Of a stretch of DNA of 64,000 bases, positions 46,368 to 60,283 are shown one piece after another; position 1 is the first letter of the stretch, and each line of letters begins with the position of its first letter. The translations under genes were made by a program, and so were the position numbers. The notes beneath the pieces were generated by a model, which was given only the letters and a program-made list of their open reading frames with translations, was not told where the DNA came from and searched no databases. Source of the DNA: an uncultured Litoreibacter sp. (GTDB lineage: Bacteria > Pseudomonadota > Alphaproteobacteria > Rhodobacterales > Rhodobacteraceae); NCBI RefSeq assembly GCF_947487515.1, contig NZ_CANKWO010000002.1, positions 124,001 to 188,000 on the forward strand. Direction: 5' to 3'.

Positions 46368-48485
46368 TTATGCAAATTTGGCCTGAATTTCTTCAGAGAT
46401 CGCGTTTGGCACTGGCTCGTAGTGGTCGAACTGCATGGTGAAGTTCGCACGACCCGAAGACATCGAACGCAATGTGTTGATGTAGCCGAACATGTTCGCC
46501 AAAGGCACGAAGGCGTCGATGGCAATCGCGTTACCGCGAGCATCTTGACCCTGAACCTGACCACGACGTGATGTCAGATCACCGATGATACCACCTGTGT
46601 ATTCGTCAGGTGTCACAACTTCGACCTTCATCACTGGCTCCAGAAGTTTCGCGCCAGCTTTGCGCATACCTTCACGCATACACATACGTGCAGCGATCTC
46701 GAATGCCAGAATGCTGGAGTCAACGTCGTGGAACTTACCGTCGATCAAAGCAACTTTGAAGTCGATCACAGGGAAGCCAGCCAATGGGCCGCTGTCCATA
46801 ACCGAGTTGATGCCTTTTTCAACGCCAGGGATGTATTCCTTAGGAACAGCACCACCAACGATGCGGCTCTCGAAGGAGAACCCTTCGCCAGGCTCTGTCG
46901 GAGTGATGATCATCTTCACTTCGCCGAACTGACCAGACCCACCAGACTGCTTCTTGTGGGTGTAGCTGTGCTCGACTTCGTGACCGATAGTCTCACGGTA
47001 AGCAACCTGAGGCGCACCAATGTTGGCTTCAACTTTGAATTCGCGCTTCAGACGGTCCACGAGGATGTCGAGGTGAAGCTCGCCCATGCCCTTCATGATG
47101 GTTTGACCGGACTCAAGGTCGGTCTCAACACGGAAGGATGGATCCTCTGCAGCCAGACGTTGCAAACCAATCGACATTTTCTCTTGGTCGGCTTTTGTCT
47201 TAGGCTCAACGGCGATCTCGATCACTGGATCTGGGAACGTCATTGTTTCAAGAACAACCTGCTCTTTGTCGTCGGACAGAGTGTCACCCGTTGTGGTGTC
47301 TTTCAGACCGGCAAGCGCGATGATGTCACCAGCATATGCTTCGGTGATTTCGTCTTGCTTGTTGGAGTGCATCATAACCATACGGCCGATACGCTCTTTA
47401 CGACCTTTGGTTGTGTTCATCAGCGTGTCACCCTTGGCAAGTGTGCCAGAGTAGATACGTGTGAACGTCAGCGTGCCCATGTAAGGGTCGTTCATGATTT
47501 TGAACGCAAGGCCAGAGAATGCCATGTCATCATCCGCACGGCGGGCGATGTCACGTGTCTCTGTCTCATCGCCAGGCTTAAAGCCCATGTAGTCAACTAC
47601 GTCGAGCGGGCTCGGCAGGTAGTCAACAACAGCGTTGAGAAGCGGCTGAACGCCTTTGTTTTTGAACGCGGAGCCACCCAGAACCGGCACGAATGCCATT
47701 GCCAGTGTGCCCTTACGAAGCAATTTGCGCAGTGTTGGAACGTCAGGCTCGTTGCCTTCAAGGTATTCCATCATCGCGTCGTCGTCCATTTCGACGGCGG
47801 CTTCGATCATTTTGCCACGCCATTCGTTGGCCATATCTTGAAGCTCTGCACGGATTGGGCGTTTTTCCCAAGTCGCGCCGAGGTCTTCGCCGATGTAGAC
47901 CCACTCTTGCATGGTTACGAGGTCAACCAGACCTTCCAGCTCGGTTTCCGCGCCGATTGGCACGCCGACTGGAACAGCTGTTGCGCCTGTACGGTCTTCG
48001 ATCTGTGCAACACAGTTGAAGAAGTCCGCGCCGATCTTATCCATTTTGTTCACGAATACGATCCGTGGAACTTTGTAGCGATCAGCCTGACGCCAAACAG
48101 TTTCTGTCTGAGGCTCAACACCAGCGTTGCCATCCAGAACACAAACGGCACCATCGAGAACAGCCAAGGAACGCTCAACTTCAATAGTGAAGTCAACGTG
48201 ACCCGGAGTGTCGATGATGTTCATGCGGTGCTTAGGAGAATCCGGTGTTGTGCCGTCTTCTGTACGTTCCCAGAATGTCGTCGTCGCAGCGGAAGTAATT
48301 GTAATACCCCGTTCCTGCTCCTGCTCCATCCAGTCCATCGTTGCTGCGCCGTCGTGGACTTCGCCGATGTTGTGGGATTTGCCCGTGTAGTACAGGATCC
48401 GCTCGGAACAGGTGGTTTTACCTGCGTCGATGTGGGCCATGATACCAAAGTTGCGGTACAGCTCTAGTGGAAATTCGCGTGCCAT
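46368..48485 (-). CDS. fusA: Elongation factor G
   Basis: A 705-residue translocase GTPase with G1 AHIDAGKTT, switch-[27 protein letters not shown], and domains II-V complete (ending [22 protein letters not shown]). It lies 15 nt after rpsG and 90 nt before tuf. Confidence 0.98.
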   Translation of the reverse strand: MAREFPLELYRNFGIMAHIDAGKTTCSERILYYTGKSHNIGEVHDGAATMDWMEQEQERGITITSAATTTFWERTEDGTTPDSPKHRMNIIDTPGHVDFTIEVERSLAVLDGAVCVLDGNAGVEPQTETVWRQADRYKVPRIVFVNKMDKIGADFFNCVAQIEDRTGATAVPVGVPIGAETELEGLVDLVTMQEWVYIGEDLGATWEKRPIRAELQDMANEWRGKMIEAAVEMDDDAMMEYLEGNEPDVPTLRKLLRKGTLAMAFVPVLGGSAFKNKGVQPLLNAVVDYLPSPLDVVDYMGFKPGDETETRDIARRADDDMAFSGLAFKIMNDPYMGTLTFTRIYSGTLAKGDTLMNTTKGRKERIGRMVMMHSNKQDEITEAYAGDIIALAGLKDTTTGDTLSDDKEQVVLETMTFPDPVIEIAVEPKTKADQEKMSIGLQRLAAEDPSFRVETDLESGQTIMKGMGELHLDILVDRLKREFKVEANIGAPQVAYRETIGHEVEHSYTHKKQSGGSGQFGEVKMIITPTEPGEGFSFESRIVGGAVPKEYIPGVEKGINSVMDSGPLAGFPVIDFKVALIDGKFHDVDSSILAFEIAARMCMREGMRKAGAKLLEPVMKVEVVTPDEYTGGIIGDLTSRRGQVQGQDARGNAIAIDAFVPLANMFGYINTLRSMSSGRANFTMQFDHYEPVPNAISEEIQAKFA

Positions 48486-48500
48486 ATCAGGTGCGTCCCT

Positions 48501-48983
<483 letters not shown>

Positions 48984-49355
48984 TTACTTCGGACGCTTCG
49001 CGCCGTATTTCGAACGACGTTGTTTACGATCTTTAACGCCTTGGGTATCCAGAACACCGCGCAGGATGTGGTAACGGACACCCGGAAGGTCTTTTACACG
49101 ACCGCCGCGGATCAGAACCACAGAGTGCTCCTGAAGGTTGTGGCTTTCACCTGGAATGTAGGAGATGACCTCGAAGCCGTTTGTCAGGCGCACTTTGGCA
49201 ACCTTACGCATAGCGGAGTTCGGTTTCTTAGGTGTCGTTGTATAGACACGTGTGCAAACGCCACGCTTTTGCGGGCATTGCTCTAGGTGCTGAGACTTGG
49301 AAGTCTTGCGTTTTGGCTGGCGCGGTTTGCGGATCAGCTGTTGGATCGTTGGCAT
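48984..49355 (-). CDS. rpsL: 30S ribosomal protein S12
   Basis: A 123-residue S12 protein ([42 protein letters not shown]). The lysines whose change gives streptomycin resistance in other bacteria (in PKKPNS and RVKDLPG) are unchanged. The track start 65 codons upstream is leader sequence. First gene of the str operon. Confidence 0.98.
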   Translation of the reverse strand: MPTIQQLIRKPRQPKRKTSKSQHLEQCPQKRGVCTRVYTTTPKKPNSAMRKVAKVRLTNGFEVISYIPGESHNLQEHSVVLIRGGRVKDLPGVRYHILRGVLDTQGVKDRKQRRSKYGAKRPK

Positions 49356-49637
49356 TGAGGATCGTCCCCTTGGTTTCAAACTCGTTTGGAACACACGCGC
49401 GTGCGCCCCGCTTAATTCTTGGTTGTGATTGCGCGTCCGCAAACACAAAGACCCGCATCGGGTTACCCTACCTGGGTTCCGAGCGGTGAGGTTACAGAGG
49501 ATCGGGACGAGTAAGTGTCCGGATCGTGACCACATAAATTTTGAGTACAAGCCGAGCGTTCCCCGACCTGCTTGCGCGCCTGATAAGCGGAGTCGCGCAA
49601 GGTGTCAACAGCAGCGGCCGCTTCGCGCAGTCCTGCG
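49356..49637 (-). promoter_or_regulatory. str-operon promoter and long leader
   Basis: On the minus strand a perfect TTGACA (49603-49608) and TATCAG (49580-49585) are exactly 17 nt apart. Transcription would start near 49573, giving a leader of about 215 nt before rpsL. The leader is GC-rich; no gene is supported within it. Confidence 0.8.
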
Positions 49638-50549
49638 TCACCGTTGACGCACAGCTTTCCCCCGCCGCTTTGCCGCTACCCGTTCACGGTAGAGAGTAAA
49701 CAACCCCGTCGCGACAACGATTGCCGAGCCCAGCAGCGTCACCTCATCAGGCCAGTCCCCGAAGACAATCAGCCCAAGAAGCAAGGCCACGATAAGACTG
49801 GTATAACGAAACGGGGCAACAAAGCCGATTTCACCAAACCGCATTGCCGACACCGAGAAAACATAGCCCCCGATAACGAAGAAGCTTGCCCCGCCCAGCC
49901 ACATCGCTGAAGTCGCACTCAGGGGGGTCCATTGCTCTGTCAGGCTTCCAACTCCGCCAATAAGAAATACCCCGAAGGCCGCCGCCAGCGCGATCGTCAT
50001 TGAGGGAACCGACGATGATATGCGGCGCGCACAGAGATCCCGAATTGTAACGCAGGCGACTGCCAGCAGCACGTAGATGGAATAGACCGAAAACCCGCCA
50101 TCATCACCAAACAAGAAAGGTGGCTGCAGTATCAAGATCACGCCAATAAAGCCTACTAGAATTGCCAACAGGCGTTTCCAGCCCACAGCCTCACCCAAGA
50201 ACAACGCACCGGCCAAAGTGACGGTCAAAGGTAGGGCTTGTAGAATGGCCGTCACATCCGCAATCGGCATGTGATAAAGGGCGGATATAAAAAAGTAGGC
50301 CGAGCCAAGTTCTGCGACCGAACGCACCGCAATAAGCAGCTGATCCTTGCGGGCAAACTGCGCACGCAGCCCCCCCGAACGCCACGCCATAAACCCCAGA
50401 AAAAGCATCACCGGAACAGAGCGCAACATCAGCGCCTGAAACAACGGAACGTCACCAGACAGGGACTTCATGCAAACATCGTTCAACGTGAAAGCTGTCA
50501 TTGAGCCCATCATGAATAGGGCACCGCGAATGTTATCTGAAATGGCCAT
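49638..50549 (-). CDS. EamA/DMT-family transporter
   Basis: A 303-residue membrane protein with about ten transmembrane helices arranged as two EamA repeats (about 8-140 and 150-290). DMT exporters move metabolites such as amino acids out of the cell; the substrate cannot be told. It lies between rpoC and rpsL, just upstream of the str promoter, and the rpoC terminator precedes it. Confidence 0.88.
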   Translation of the reverse strand: MAISDNIRGALFMMGSMTAFTLNDVCMKSLSGDVPLFQALMLRSVPVMLFLGFMAWRSGGLRAQFARKDQLLIAVRSVAELGSAYFFISALYHMPIADVTAILQALPLTVTLAGALFLGEAVGWKRLLAILVGFIGVILILQPPFLFGDDGGFSVYSIYVLLAVACVTIRDLCARRISSSVPSMTIALAAAFGVFLIGGVGSLTEQWTPLSATSAMWLGGASFFVIGGYVFSVSAMRFGEIGFVAPFRYTSLIVALLLGLIVFGDWPDEVTLLGSAIVVATGLFTLYRERVAAKRRGKAVRQR

Positions 50550-50597
50550 GATTTCGCGAATATCATTGAAGCGCGCATCTAGATAGCACCAAAAGAA

Positions 50598-50627
50598 AAG
50601 CCCCCGCCGAATTCTCGGCGGGGGCTT
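50598..50627 (-). terminator. Intrinsic terminator after rpoC
   Basis: AAGCCCCCGCCGA and TCGGCGGGGGCTT form a perfect 13-bp stem with a 4-nt loop, followed on the minus strand by TTTCTTTTGG. It closely resembles the R1/R2 terminator stems but lacks their flank. Confidence 0.9.
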
Positions 50628-50650
50628 CGTGATTTCACCTCAAGCAGGAC

Positions 50651-53600
50651 TTATTCGTCGCGGCTCTCTGGGGTTTCGACCATGATGGACGCCATTGGAT
50701 CGTCTGCGACGGTTTCCTCAGGGGCAGCCAATGCAAGAGCGGCTTCTGCCTCGGCCTTGCGGGCCTCGACAACCACATTGTCACGATCCGTAGCAATGCG
50801 GCGCATTTTTTGCGTCGCACCACCGGTACCAGCTGGGATCAGGCGGCCAACGATGACGTTCTCTTTTAAACCAATCAGTTTGTCACGTTTGCCCATTGTA
50901 GAGGCTTCCGTGAGAACGCGGGTCGTTTCTTGGAACGATGCAGCGGAGATAAACGAACGCGTTTGCAGCGACGCTTTGGTGATCCCCAGCAGGATAGGTT
51001 CGCCGGTTGCCGGCTCCCCACCTTTGGAAATCGCCTTCTCGTTGGCGGCATCAAACTCGGCCTTGTCAACGTGTTCGCCCTTCAAAAGTGTCGTCATCCC
51101 AGAGGATTGAACTTCCCACTTCTGCAGCATTTGACGCACGATAACTTCGATGTGTTTATCGTTAATCTTCACGCCTTGCAGACGGTACACGTCTTGGACT
51201 TCGTCGATCATGTAGTCGGCCAAAGCCTCAACACCCATAATGCCAAGGATATCATGCGGCGCAGGGTTGCCGTCCATGATGTAGTCACCTTTTTGCACGA
51301 AGTCGCCTTCGGCTACTGGGATGTGCTTCCCTTTTGGCACCATGTATTCGACTTTGTTGTCCGGATCCTCGGAGGACTCAATCGCGATGCGGCGCTTGTT
51401 TTTGTAGTCCTTGCCGAAGCGAACGTAGCCATCGATTTCCGCGATGATAGCGTGGTCTTTAGGGCGACGTGCCTCAAAGAGTTCAGCCACACGTGGAAGA
51501 CCACCGGTAATGTCCTTGGTTTTGGCACCCTCACGAGGGATACGCGCAACCACGTCACCGGCTTTGATGTCCTGACCGTCTTCGATCGACAGAATGGCGT
51601 CTACAGACATTGGGTAAGTGGCAGGGTTGCCATTTTCCAAACGCACAGGTTCGCCGTCAGGGCCTTCGATCAGCACTTCAGGTTTCAGCTCGTTGCCTTT
51701 TGGCGCTGCGCGCCAGTCCACAACGATCTTCTGTGTCATGCCGGTTGCGTCATCGGTCTCATCCTTAACGGCGATGCCGGAGATGAGGTCGACAAAACGG
51801 GCCTTACCGTCTTTTTCAGCGATGATTGGCAATGTGTACGGATCCCATTCAAATAGCTTGTCGCCGCGGGCCACTTTGGCCTTATCTTTGACGTGCAGTT
51901 TGGAGCCGTAGCCGATTTTGTGACGCGCGCGCTCGGTGCCGTTGGCATCGGTGATTGTGAGTTGCATGTTGCGCCCCATAACCACTTTTTCGCCTGCGGC
52001 GTTCTCAAGGATGGAGGCGTTCTCGAACGCGACCTTACCTTCTTGCGAAGCCTCAAGGAACGATTGCTGGCCACCCTGCGCAACACCACCAATGTGGAAC
52101 GTCCGCATTGTCAGCTGTGTACCAGGCTCACCGATCGACTGAGCAGCGATAATACCGACAGCTTCACCAGTGTTCACCAGCGTACCACGGGCCAAGTCGC
52201 GGCCGTAGCACATGGCGCAAACGCCTTCTTCAGCTTCACAGGTCAAAGGCGAACGCATACGGGCAGTTGGAATATCCGCCGCATCGATTGCGTCAGCTTT
52301 ACGCTCGTCGATCAGCTCGTCACGGGCGACGATGATTTCGTCCGTGCCAGGCATCAAGATGTCTTCTGCAGCTGTACGACCCAAGAGACGTTCACCGATG
52401 GAAGCCACAACTTCACCGTCATTCACCGCGGAGGATGCGTTGATGAAGTTTTCAGTGCCACAGTCATGCATGCGAACGATGCAATCTTGCGCCACGTCAA
52501 CCAGACGACGTGTCAGGTAACCGGAGTTCGCAGTCTTCAAAGCCGTATCCGACAGACCCTTACGGGCACCGTGGGTGGAGTTGAAGTACTCAAGAACGCT
52601 GAGGCCTTCTTTAAAGTTCGAGATGATCGGCGTCTCGATGATTTCACCGTTCGGCTTGGCCATAAGACCACGCATACCGCCCAGCTGTTTCATCTGAGTA
52701 ACCGAGCCACGCGCACCGGAGTGGGCCATCATGTAAACCGAGTTCGGTTCATTTTCAGCGCCCGCCTCATCACGACCAGAGTCAGAGATGTTAGACATCA
52801 TCGCGTCAGTCACTTGGTCGTTACATTTCGACCATGCATCGATGACTTTGTTGTACTTCTCGCCCTGCGTAATCAGGCCGTCCATGTACTGCTGTTCGAA
52901 CTCTTTGACCTGACCGCGTGTGCCGTCAACGATTGGCCATTTGGTGTCTGGGATCAGCATGTCGTCCTTACCGAACGAAATGCCCGCTTTAAACGCTTCG
53001 CGGAAACCCATGGTCATGATCTGGTCACAGAAGATTACGGACTCTTTCTGACCACAGTAGCGGTAGACAGTGTCAATAACCTGCTGAACTTCCTTCTTAC
53101 GCAGAAGGCGGTTCACCAGCGAGAACGGTGCTTTCGCGTTGATTGGCAACAAGGCACCCAAGCGGATACGACCCGGAGTGGTCTCGAAGCGCGTCAACAC
53201 CTCGTTCCCTTCCGCATCGATCTGCGGCAGGCGCGCTTGGATCTTGGCGTGCAAGTGAACCTCACCGGAATCCAGCGCGTGCTGAACTTCGTCGACATTC
53301 GAGAAGATCTTGCCTTCGCCAAGCATGCCTTCGCGTTCCATGGTGATGTAGTACAGACCAAGGATCATATCCTGCGATGGCACGATAATCGGAGCACCGT
53401 TCGCAGGGGACAGGACGTTGTTGGTCGACATCATCAGAACACGTGCTTCAAGCTGGGCTTCCAGCGAAAGAGGCACGTGAACAGCCATTTGGTCACCGTC
53501 GAAGTCGGCGTTAAAGGCCGAACAGACCAGCGGGTGCAGCTGGATGGCTTTCCCTTCGATCAGAACCGGCTCGAACGCTTGGATACCCAAACGGTGCAAT

Positions 53601-54892
53601 GTCGGCGCACGGTTCAGCATCACTGGGTGTTCGCGGATCACTTCGTCGAGGATGTCCCAAACTTCTGGACGCTCTTTTTCAACAAGCTTTTTCGCCTGCT
53701 TCACGGTGGAGGACAGACCTTTGGCCTCCAGACGCGAGTAGATGAACGGCTTGAACAGCTCGAGTGCCATCTTCTTGGGCAAACCACATTGATGCAATTT
53801 CAGCTCTGGGCCCGTCACAATGACCGAACGTCCAGAGAAGTCGACGCGCTTACCCAAAAGGTTCTGACGGAAGCGACCTTGCTTCCCTTTCAGCATGTCG
53901 GACAAGGACTTCAGCGGGCGCTTGTTGGCACCAGTGATAGTCCGGCCACGACGACCGTTGTCGAACAGCGCATCCACAGATTCCTGCAACATACGCTTTT
54001 CGTTGCGCACGATGATATCAGGTGCGCGAAGCTCGATCAGGCGCTTCAGGCGGTTGTTCCGGTTGATCACGCGGCGGTACAGGTCGTTCAGATCGGACGT
54101 CGCAAAGCGGCCGCCATCAAGTGGGACCAGCGGGCGCAGCTCTGGCGGGATCACAGGAACCACTGTCAGAACCATCCACTCTGGGCGGTTGCCGGATTCA
54201 AGGAAGTTCTCAACCAGTTTCAGACGTTTGATGATCTTCTTCGGCTTCAGCTCACCTGTGGCCTCTTTGAGGTCCTCACGCAACTGGTCAGCCTCTGCTT
54301 CCAGATCGATCGCAGCCAGCATTTCGCGGATCGCTTCTGCACCGATGTTGGCGGTGAAGGCGTCCATGCCATAGGCGTCTTGAGCGTCGAGGAACTCTTC
54401 CTCATTCATCAATTGGCCGTAAACAAGGTCAGTCAGACCCGGCTCGATGACAACGTAGTTCTCGAAGTAGAGAATACGTTCCAGATCACGCAGCGTCATA
54501 TCCAGCATCAGGCCGATCCGCGATGGAAGCGACTTGAGGAACCAGATGTGCGCTACTGGGGCTGCCAGCTCGATGTGGCCCATACGTTCGCGACGTACTT
54601 TTTGAAGCGTTACTTCGACACCACATTTCTCGCAGACAACGCCGCGATACTTCATGCGCTTATATTTACCGCACAGGCATTCGTAGTCTTTAACTGGGCC
54701 AAAGATGCGCGCGCAGAACAAGCCGTCCCGCTCTGGCTTGAACGTACGGTAGTTGATGGTTTCCGGCTTTTTGATCTCGCCGTAGGACCAGCTCAAGATA
54801 CGCTCGGGCGAGGCCAAAGAAACTTTGATTTCGTCAAAGCTCTTTGGTGCCGCGATCGGGTTGAACGGGTTGTTTGTCAGTTCCTGGTTCAT
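50651..54892 (-). CDS. rpoC: RNA polymerase beta' subunit
   Basis: A 1413-residue protein. The N-terminal zinc site has [20 protein letters not shown] (about residues 71-90), the catalytic triad of aspartates is in [12 protein letters not shown] (about 463), and the trigger loop, bridge helix and second zinc site ([15 protein letters not shown]) are present. It begins 49 nt after rpoB. Confidence 0.98.
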   Translation of the reverse strand: MNQELTNNPFNPIAAPKSFDEIKVSLASPERILSWSYGEIKKPETINYRTFKPERDGLFCARIFGPVKDYECLCGKYKRMKYRGVVCEKCGVEVTLQKVRRERMGHIELAAPVAHIWFLKSLPSRIGLMLDMTLRDLERILYFENYVVIEPGLTDLVYGQLMNEEEFLDAQDAYGMDAFTANIGAEAIREMLAAIDLEAEADQLREDLKEATGELKPKKIIKRLKLVENFLESGNRPEWMVLTVVPVIPPELRPLVPLDGGRFATSDLNDLYRRVINRNNRLKRLIELRAPDIIVRNEKRMLQESVDALFDNGRRGRTITGANKRPLKSLSDMLKGKQGRFRQNLLGKRVDFSGRSVIVTGPELKLHQCGLPKKMALELFKPFIYSRLEAKGLSSTVKQAKKLVEKERPEVWDILDEVIREHPVMLNRAPTLHRLGIQAFEPVLIEGKAIQLHPLVCSAFNADFDGDQMAVHVPLSLEAQLEARVLMMSTNNVLSPANGAPIIVPSQDMILGLYYITMEREGMLGEGKIFSNVDEVQHALDSGEVHLHAKIQARLPQIDAEGNEVLTRFETTPGRIRLGALLPINAKAPFSLVNRLLRKKEVQQVIDTVYRYCGQKESVIFCDQIMTMGFREAFKAGISFGKDDMLIPDTKWPIVDGTRGQVKEFEQQYMDGLITQGEKYNKVIDAWSKCNDQVTDAMMSNISDSGRDEAGAENEPNSVYMMAHSGARGSVTQMKQLGGMRGLMAKPNGEIIETPIISNFKEGLSVLEYFNSTHGARKGLSDTALKTANSGYLTRRLVDVAQDCIVRMHDCGTENFINASSAVNDGEVVASIGERLLGRTAAEDILMPGTDEIIVARDELIDERKADAIDAADIPTARMRSPLTCEAEEGVCAMCYGRDLARGTLVNTGEAVGIIAAQSIGEPGTQLTMRTFHIGGVAQGGQQSFLEASQEGKVAFENASILENAAGEKVVMGRNMQLTITDANGTERARHKIGYGSKLHVKDKAKVARGDKLFEWDPYTLPIIAEKDGKARFVDLISGIAVKDETDDATGMTQKIVVDWRAAPKGNELKPEVLIEGPDGEPVRLENGNPATYPMSVDAILSIEDGQDIKAGDVVARIPREGAKTKDITGGLPRVAELFEARRPKDHAIIAEIDGYVRFGKDYKNKRRIAIESSEDPDNKVEYMVPKGKHIPVAEGDFVQKGDYIMDGNPAPHDILGIMGVEALADYMIDEVQDVYRLQGVKINDKHIEVIVRQMLQKWEVQSSGMTTLLKGEHVDKAEFDAANEKAISKGGEPATGEPILLGITKASLQTRSFISAASFQETTRVLTEASTMGKRDKLIGLKENVIVGRLIPAGTGGATQKMRRIATDRDNVVVEARKAEAEAALALAAPEETVADDPMASIMVETPESRDE

Positions 54893-54941
54893 TTTGCGTC
54901 CTTACAAATTAGGGGATGGGTTGAGTGGGGCGCTCGGCGCC

Positions 54942-57900
54942 CTACTCCTCCTCCGCATCCAGGAGTTCCATGTTGAGGCCGAGGCCTCGGACTTCTTTCA
55001 CGAGAACGTTGAACGATTCCGGAATACCGGCCTCGAAGTTGTCCTCGCCTTTGACGATCGACTCGTAGACTTTCGTCCGGCCTGCCACGTCATCCGATTT
55101 CACCGTCAGCATTTCTTGCAAGGTGTAAGCGGCCCCGTAAGCTTCAAGCGCCCAGACTTCCATCTCCCCGAAGCGCTGACCACCAAACTGGGCTTTACCA
55201 CCCAGAGGTTGCTGCGTGACGAGCGAGTATGGACCCGTAGAACGAGCGTGGATTTTGTCGTCCACAAGGTGGTGCAGTTTCAGCAGGTATTTGACACCTA
55301 CGGTCACAGGACGGGCGAATTGCTCACCAGTGCGGCCATCATACAGAACCGACTGACCCGAAGTGTCAAAGCCCGCTTTTGTCAGCGCGTCGTTGATGTC
55401 GCTTTCTTTCGCACCATCAAAAACCGGCGTCGCAATTGGAACACCGCGGCGCACGGCCTCGGCAGATTCAATCATGTCGGTTTCAATCATGCCGCCGAAG
55501 GCTTCATTGTAGGTCTCGGCACCATATGCGTGCTCAAGCGCATCACGCACAGGCTGGCTGTCGCCAGTCCGCTTGAAGTCTTCCAAAGCGTCGTCAATTT
55601 TCAGACCCAAGCCGCGTGCGGCCCAACCCATGTGGGTTTCAAGAATCTGCCCAACGTTCATACGTGAAGGCACACCCAGCGGGTTCAGACAGAAGTCGAC
55701 CGGAGTACCATCTGCGAGGAATGGCATATCCTCCATTGGAACAACCTTGGAGATAACACCTTTGTTGCCGTGACGGCCGGCCATTTTGTCGCCCGGCTGA
55801 AGCTTGCGCTTCACAGCAACGAAGACCTTAACCATCTTCATGACGCCCGGTGGCAAGTCATCACCACGGCGGACTTTTTCGACCTTGTCTTCAAAACGGG
55901 CCTGAAGCGCGTTCTTTTGCGCCTCATATTGACCGTTCAGGGCCTCAAGGGCTGCGGCTTCGGTTTCTTCAGCCAAAGCAAGCTGCCACCATTGACCACG
56001 AGACAACATTTCCAACAATTCTGGTGTGATTTCCGAGTTCGGCTTAACGCCTTTCGGACCTTTCACAGCAGTTTTGCCGATCAGCATTGCCTGCAGACGT
56101 GAATAGATGTTGCGGTCAAGAATGCCCATCTCATCGTCGCGGTCACGCGCAAGGCGTTCGATTTCCTCACGCTCGATCTGCAAGGAGCGTTCGTCTTTCT
56201 CAACGCCGTGACGGTTAAAGAGGCGCACCTCAACAACAGTCCCGAAGTCACCCGGCTTCACGCGCAGCGATGTGTCACGCACATCGGAGGCTTTTTCACC
56301 AAAGATGGCGCGCAGAAGCTTTTCTTCCGGCGTCATCGGGCTTTCGCCCTTCGGTGTGATCTTACCGACCAGAATGTCACCCGGCTCTACGTCCGCGCCG
56401 ATGTACACGATGCCAGCCTCGTCGAGGTTGCGCAGCGCTTCTTCACCAACGTTTGGAATGTCGCGTGTGATTTCTTCTGGTCCAAGCTTCGTATCACGAG
56501 CAGCGACTTCAAACTCTTCGAGGTGAATCGAAGTGAAGACGTCGTCACGCGCAATGCGCTCGGAGATCAGGATGGAGTCCTCATAGTTGTAGCCGTTCCA
56601 TGGCATAAACGCGACGAGCACGTTCTTACCAAGGGCCAACTCGCCCATGTCGGTGGACGGACCATCGGCAATAACCTGACCGGCGGACACCACGTTGCCC
56701 ACTTTCACCAGCGGACGCTGGTTGATGCAGGTGTTTTGGTTGGACCGCTGGAACTTGCGCAGACGGTAGATATCCACGCCTGGATCGCCTGGGGCCAGAT
56801 CATCTGTTACGCGAACAACGATACGTGTCGCATCCACTTGGTCGATGATGCCGCCACGGTGGGCCTGAATGGCCGCACCCGAATCCGTTGCAACCACGCC
56901 TTCAATACCGGTGCCCACATATGGCGCATCAGCTTGCAGCAATGGAACAGCCTGACGTTGCATGTTCGACCCCATCAGGGCGCGGTTCGCATCGTCATTC
57001 TCAAGGAACGGGATCAAGGAAGCAGCGACCGAGACCAACTGCTTCGGGCTCACGTCGATCAGGTCCACATTGGCGTTGCTTTGCAGCATGTATTCGCCGG
57101 ACTGACGGGTCGAAACCAATTCGTTAACGAACTTCATGTTGTCATCAAGGTTGGCGTTTGCCTGCGCAACAGTGTGGCGCATTTCCTCGGTTGCGGACAT
57201 GTATTGCACATCGTCCGTGACAACACCGTCCACAACTTTGCGGTAAGGTGTCTCGATGAAGCCGTATTTGTTCACGCGGGCAAAGGTCGCCAACGAGTTG
57301 ATCAGACCAATGTTCGGACCCTCGGGTGTCTCAATCGGGCACATGCGGCCGTAGTGAGTTGGGTGAACGTCGCGAACCTCAAAGCCTGCACGTTCACGTG
57401 TCAGACCACCTGGTCCAAGCGCGGACAAGCGGCGCTTGTGCGTGACTTCGGACAGCGGGTTGGTTTGGTCCATGAACTGCGACAGCTGCGAGGAGCCGAA
57501 GAATTCACGCACCGCAGCCGCAGCCGGTTTCGCGTTGATCAGGTCTTGTGGCATCACTGTGTCGATTTCGACAGAGGACATACGCTCTTTGATCGCGCGC
57601 TCCATGCGCAGCAGACCAACGCGGTACTGGTTCTCCATCAACTCGCCAACGGAACGCACACGACGGTTGCCCAAGTGGTCAATGTCGTCGATGTCGCCGC
57701 GACCATCGCGCAGGTCAACCAGCGCTTTGATGCAGGAGATGATGTCTTCCTTGCGCAGGGTGCGCACGGTGTCTTCAGCATCCAGATCAAGACGCATGTT
57801 CATCTTCACGCGACCAACGGCCGACAGGTCGTAGCGCTCGCTATCGAAGAACAATGTGTCGAACAACGCGGATGCGGATTCAACGGTGGGCGGCTCGCCC

Positions 57901-59078
57901 GGGCGCATAACGCGGTAGATATCCATCAGCGCGGTTTCGCGGCTGAAGTTCTTGTCCACGGCCACAGTGTTGCGGATGTATGGGCCCACGTTGACGTGGT
58001 CGATGTCCAGAGTTGGAATCGTGGTAACACCGTTGTCGATCAAAGTTTTCAGAGTGCCGCCTACGACCTCTTCGCCCTTTTTGTCCAACTCCCAAGTCAG
58101 CTCGTCACCGGCTTCAACCCAGATTTCGCCGGTCTCTTCGTTGATGATGTCACGCGCTACAAAACGACCGATGATGCCCTCAAACGGCAACAGGACGTTT
58201 TCGACGTTCCCTTCTTCGATCAGTTTCTTAACTGCGCGCGGTGTAACTTTCTTACCCGCTTCTGCAATCACTTCACCGGTTTTGGCGTCAATGATGTCGG
58301 CAGCAGGCTTGGTGCCTTTGATCCGCTCTGGGAAGAACTTCGTGGACCAGCCACCTTTCTTCACTGCGTTGAAATCTACGGTATCGTAATAGGCATCCAT
58401 GATGCCTTCTTGGTCCAGACCCAATGCGTAAAGCAGGGTAGACACAGGCAACTTACGACGACGGTCGATACGCGCAAAAACCACATCCTTGGCATCGAAC
58501 TCAAAGTCCAGCCAAGAGCCGCGGTATGGGATGATGCGGCATGCGAACAGCAGCTTACCCGAGGAGTGGGTTTTGCCTTTGTCGTGGTCGAAGAACACGC
58601 CAGGGGAGCGGTGCATCTGGGAAACGATAACACGCTCGGTGCCGTTCACAACGAAGGTACCATTTGGGGTCATCAAAGGCATGTCGCCCATGAAGACGTC
58701 TTGCTCTTTGATATCTTTAACCGACTTCGCGCCTGTATCCTCATCGATATCAAACACGATCAGACGAAGGGTTACTTTAAGCGGGGCGCTGTAAGTCATG
58801 TCGCGCTGCTGACATTCCTCAACGTCGTACTTTGGCTTTTCGAGTTCGTATTTTACGAACTCCAGAATTGCGGTTTCATTGAAGTCTTTAATCGGGAAAA
58901 CCGATTGGAAGACGCCCTTGATACCTTCACCGTCCATCGGCGCCAGCTGGTCGCCGGACTTCAGGAAAAGATCATAAGAGGACTTCTGCACTTCAATAAG
59001 GTTTGGCATTGCCAAAACTTCATTAATTTTGCCGAAATATTTACGGATGCGTTTTTGACCAACGTATGTTTGAGCCAT
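54942..59078 (-). CDS. rpoB: RNA polymerase beta subunit
   Basis: A 1378-residue protein starting [17 protein letters not shown]; the track adds three residues. The rifampicin-binding cluster [20 protein letters not shown] is wild type. The C-terminal end [20 protein letters not shown] is typical. Confidence 0.98.
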   Translation of the reverse strand: MAQTYVGQKRIRKYFGKINEVLAMPNLIEVQKSSYDLFLKSGDQLAPMDGEGIKGVFQSVFPIKDFNETAILEFVKYELEKPKYDVEECQQRDMTYSAPLKVTLRLIVFDIDEDTGAKSVKDIKEQDVFMGDMPLMTPNGTFVVNGTERVIVSQMHRSPGVFFDHDKGKTHSSGKLLFACRIIPYRGSWLDFEFDAKDVVFARIDRRRKLPVSTLLYALGLDQEGIMDAYYDTVDFNAVKKGGWSTKFFPERIKGTKPAADIIDAKTGEVIAEAGKKVTPRAVKKLIEEGNVENVLLPFEGIIGRFVARDIINEETGEIWVEAGDELTWELDKKGEEVVGGTLKTLIDNGVTTIPTLDIDHVNVGPYIRNTVAVDKNFSRETALMDIYRVMRPGEPPTVESASALFDTLFFDSERYDLSAVGRVKMNMRLDLDAEDTVRTLRKEDIISCIKALVDLRDGRGDIDDIDHLGNRRVRSVGELMENQYRVGLLRMERAIKERMSSVEIDTVMPQDLINAKPAAAAVREFFGSSQLSQFMDQTNPLSEVTHKRRLSALGPGGLTRERAGFEVRDVHPTHYGRMCPIETPEGPNIGLINSLATFARVNKYGFIETPYRKVVDGVVTDDVQYMSATEEMRHTVAQANANLDDNMKFVNELVSTRQSGEYMLQSNANVDLIDVSPKQLVSVAASLIPFLENDDANRALMGSNMQRQAVPLLQADAPYVGTGIEGVVATDSGAAIQAHRGGIIDQVDATRIVVRVTDDLAPGDPGVDIYRLRKFQRSNQNTCINQRPLVKVGNVVSAGQVIADGPSTDMGELALGKNVLVAFMPWNGYNYEDSILISERIARDDVFTSIHLEEFEVAARDTKLGPEEITRDIPNVGEEALRNLDEAGIVYIGADVEPGDILVGKITPKGESPMTPEEKLLRAIFGEKASDVRDTSLRVKPGDFGTVVEVRLFNRHGVEKDERSLQIEREEIERLARDRDDEMGILDRNIYSRLQAMLIGKTAVKGPKGVKPNSEITPELLEMLSRGQWWQLALAEETEAAALEALNGQYEAQKNALQARFEDKVEKVRRGDDLPPGVMKMVKVFVAVKRKLQPGDKMAGRHGNKGVISKVVPMEDMPFLADGTPVDFCLNPLGVPSRMNVGQILETHMGWAARGLGLKIDDALEDFKRTGDSQPVRDALEHAYGAETYNEAFGGMIETDMIESAEAVRRGVPIATPVFDGAKESDINDALTKAGFDTSGQSVLYDGRTGEQFARPVTVGVKYLLKLHHLVDDKIHARSTGPYSLVTQQPLGGKAQFGGQRFGEMEVWALEAYGAAYTLQEMLTVKSDDVAGRTKVYESIVKGEDNFEAGIPESFNVLVKEVRGLGLNMELLDAEEE

Positions 59079-59317
59079 GCTCGTCAAAGCCTTTCAATTT
59101 CCTCGGATATGTCACCCCGGGGCCGGGTGGCATACCACTTGGATCAAGGAGATGTGGTTCAATACTTGCGCGCCTTCCCACGGGCGTGCTCCCGAACCTG
59201 ATACCGCTCCTTAGAAAAGGCTCCAAAACAAAGCCCTCTCTGAGACGCGGAAAGCCGGACCCGGAATTAACCCGGATCCAGCCATTATTTTGACGACGCA
59301 GCAGTGCTGCGCGACAA

Positions 59318-59695
59318 TTACTTGAGCTCGACTTCTGCGCCAGCTGCTTCCAGCTTGCCTTTGATGTCTTCTGCTTCTGCTTTGTCGACGCCTTCTTTGA
59401 CAGCTTTGCCGCCAGCTTCGACCAAGTCTTTTGCTTCTTTGAGGCCCAGACCAGTGATGCCACGGACTTCTTTGATGACGTTGATTTTTGCTGCACCAGC
59501 AGAAACCAGGATTACGTCAAACTCGGATTTTTCTTCCGCTGCGCCACCAGCAGCGTCGCCGCCGCCAGCCATCATGACTGCGCCACCGGCTGCAGGCTCG
59601 ATGCCATACTCGTCTTTAAGGATGGTTTTCAGTTCTTGTGCTTCGAGAAGGGTCAGACCAACGATCTCTTCAGCAAGTTTTTTCAGATCAGCCAT
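59318..59695 (-). CDS. rplL: 50S ribosomal protein L7/L12
   Basis: A 125-residue L7/L12 protein: N-terminal dimer domain ([20 protein letters not shown]), Ala/Gly-rich hinge, and the factor-binding C-terminal domain ([25 protein letters not shown]). It forms the ribosomal stalk on L10. About 240 nt separates it from rpoB; I saw no clear terminator there. Confidence 0.98.
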   Translation of the reverse strand: MADLKKLAEEIVGLTLLEAQELKTILKDEYGIEPAAGGAVMMAGGGDAAGGAAEEKSEFDVILVSAGAAKINVIKEVRGITGLGLKEAKDLVEAGGKAVKEGVDKAEAEDIKGKLEAAGAEVELK

Positions 59696-59767
59696 TATAC
59701 TGTTTCCGTTCTATTAAGTTGTGTTCCAACGCGTAGGCATTCGCCCCACGAAAGTATCGTCCCGAGG

Positions 59768-60283
59768 TTAAGCGGCTGCTTTGTCCTCGATGGTGCTGAG
59801 AATGCTTGCGACGTTCGAAGCAGGTGCGCCAATCGCGCCGGCAATGTTCGAAGCAGGGGCACCGATGCAACCCACGATGGAAGCAATAAGCTCCTCGCGG
59901 CTTGGCATGGCGGCCACGGCTTTAACACCAGCGACATCCAACGCGTTTTCGCCCATAGCACCCCCAAGGATAACGAGCTTTTCGTTGTCCTTGGAATAGT
60001 CGTTCACCACTTTCGCGGCGGCGACTGGGTCCTCTGAGTAGGCGAGAACGGTCATTCCCTCGAGGTATTCAGCAATGCTTGCGCATGGCTGGCCCTCAAG
60101 AGCGATTTTGGCGAGCCTGTTCTTGGCGACGCGGACAGACCCACCAGCTTCGCGCATACGCGCACGCAGGTCTTGCATCTCGGCAACCGTGATACCTTCG
60201 TAGTGGCTAACCACTACGACGCCAGAGCTTTCAAAGATTTGGCCGAGCTCTTCGACCAGTTTCTCTTTTTGTGCTCTATCCAC
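59768..60283 (-). CDS. rplJ: 50S ribosomal protein L10
   Basis: A 171-residue L10 protein ([53 protein letters not shown]) with the C-terminal helices that bind L12 dimers; the repeated [17 protein letters not shown] stretch lies in this part. In many bacteria L10 represses its own mRNA through the leader. It begins a new segment, separated from rplA by about 3.2 kb of inserted genes. Confidence 0.97.
   Translation of the reverse strand: MDRAQKEKLVEELGQIFESSGVVVVSHYEGITVAEMQDLRARMREAGGSVRVAKNRLAKIALEGQPCASIAEYLEGMTVLAYSEDPVAAAKVVNDYSKDNEKLVILGGAMGENALDVAGVKAVAAMPSREELIASIVGCIGAPASNIAGAIGAPASNVASILSTIEDKAAA

Noticed and set aside
50598-50627. Fourth copy of the R1-R3 repeat at the rpoC terminator
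   Set aside because: The stem is similar (AAGCCCCCGCC), but the diagnostic GGAACGCGCGTTTTC flank is missing, so similarity is limited to a common terminator form.
48984-59078. Antibiotic-resistance substitutions in S12 or RpoB
   Set aside because: The S12 lysines and the rifampicin cluster residues ([13 protein letters not shown]..) have the wild-type identities.
56208-59201. Very long plus-strand ORF (997 aa) opposite rpoB, and similar ones opposite rpoC (51893-54976), fusA (46728-48467) and rpsC-rplB (39923-41560)
   Set aside because: They are exact antisense shadows of highly biased essential genes; strong codon preference removes stop codons from the opposite frame. No ribosome-binding sites or protein motifs were seen.
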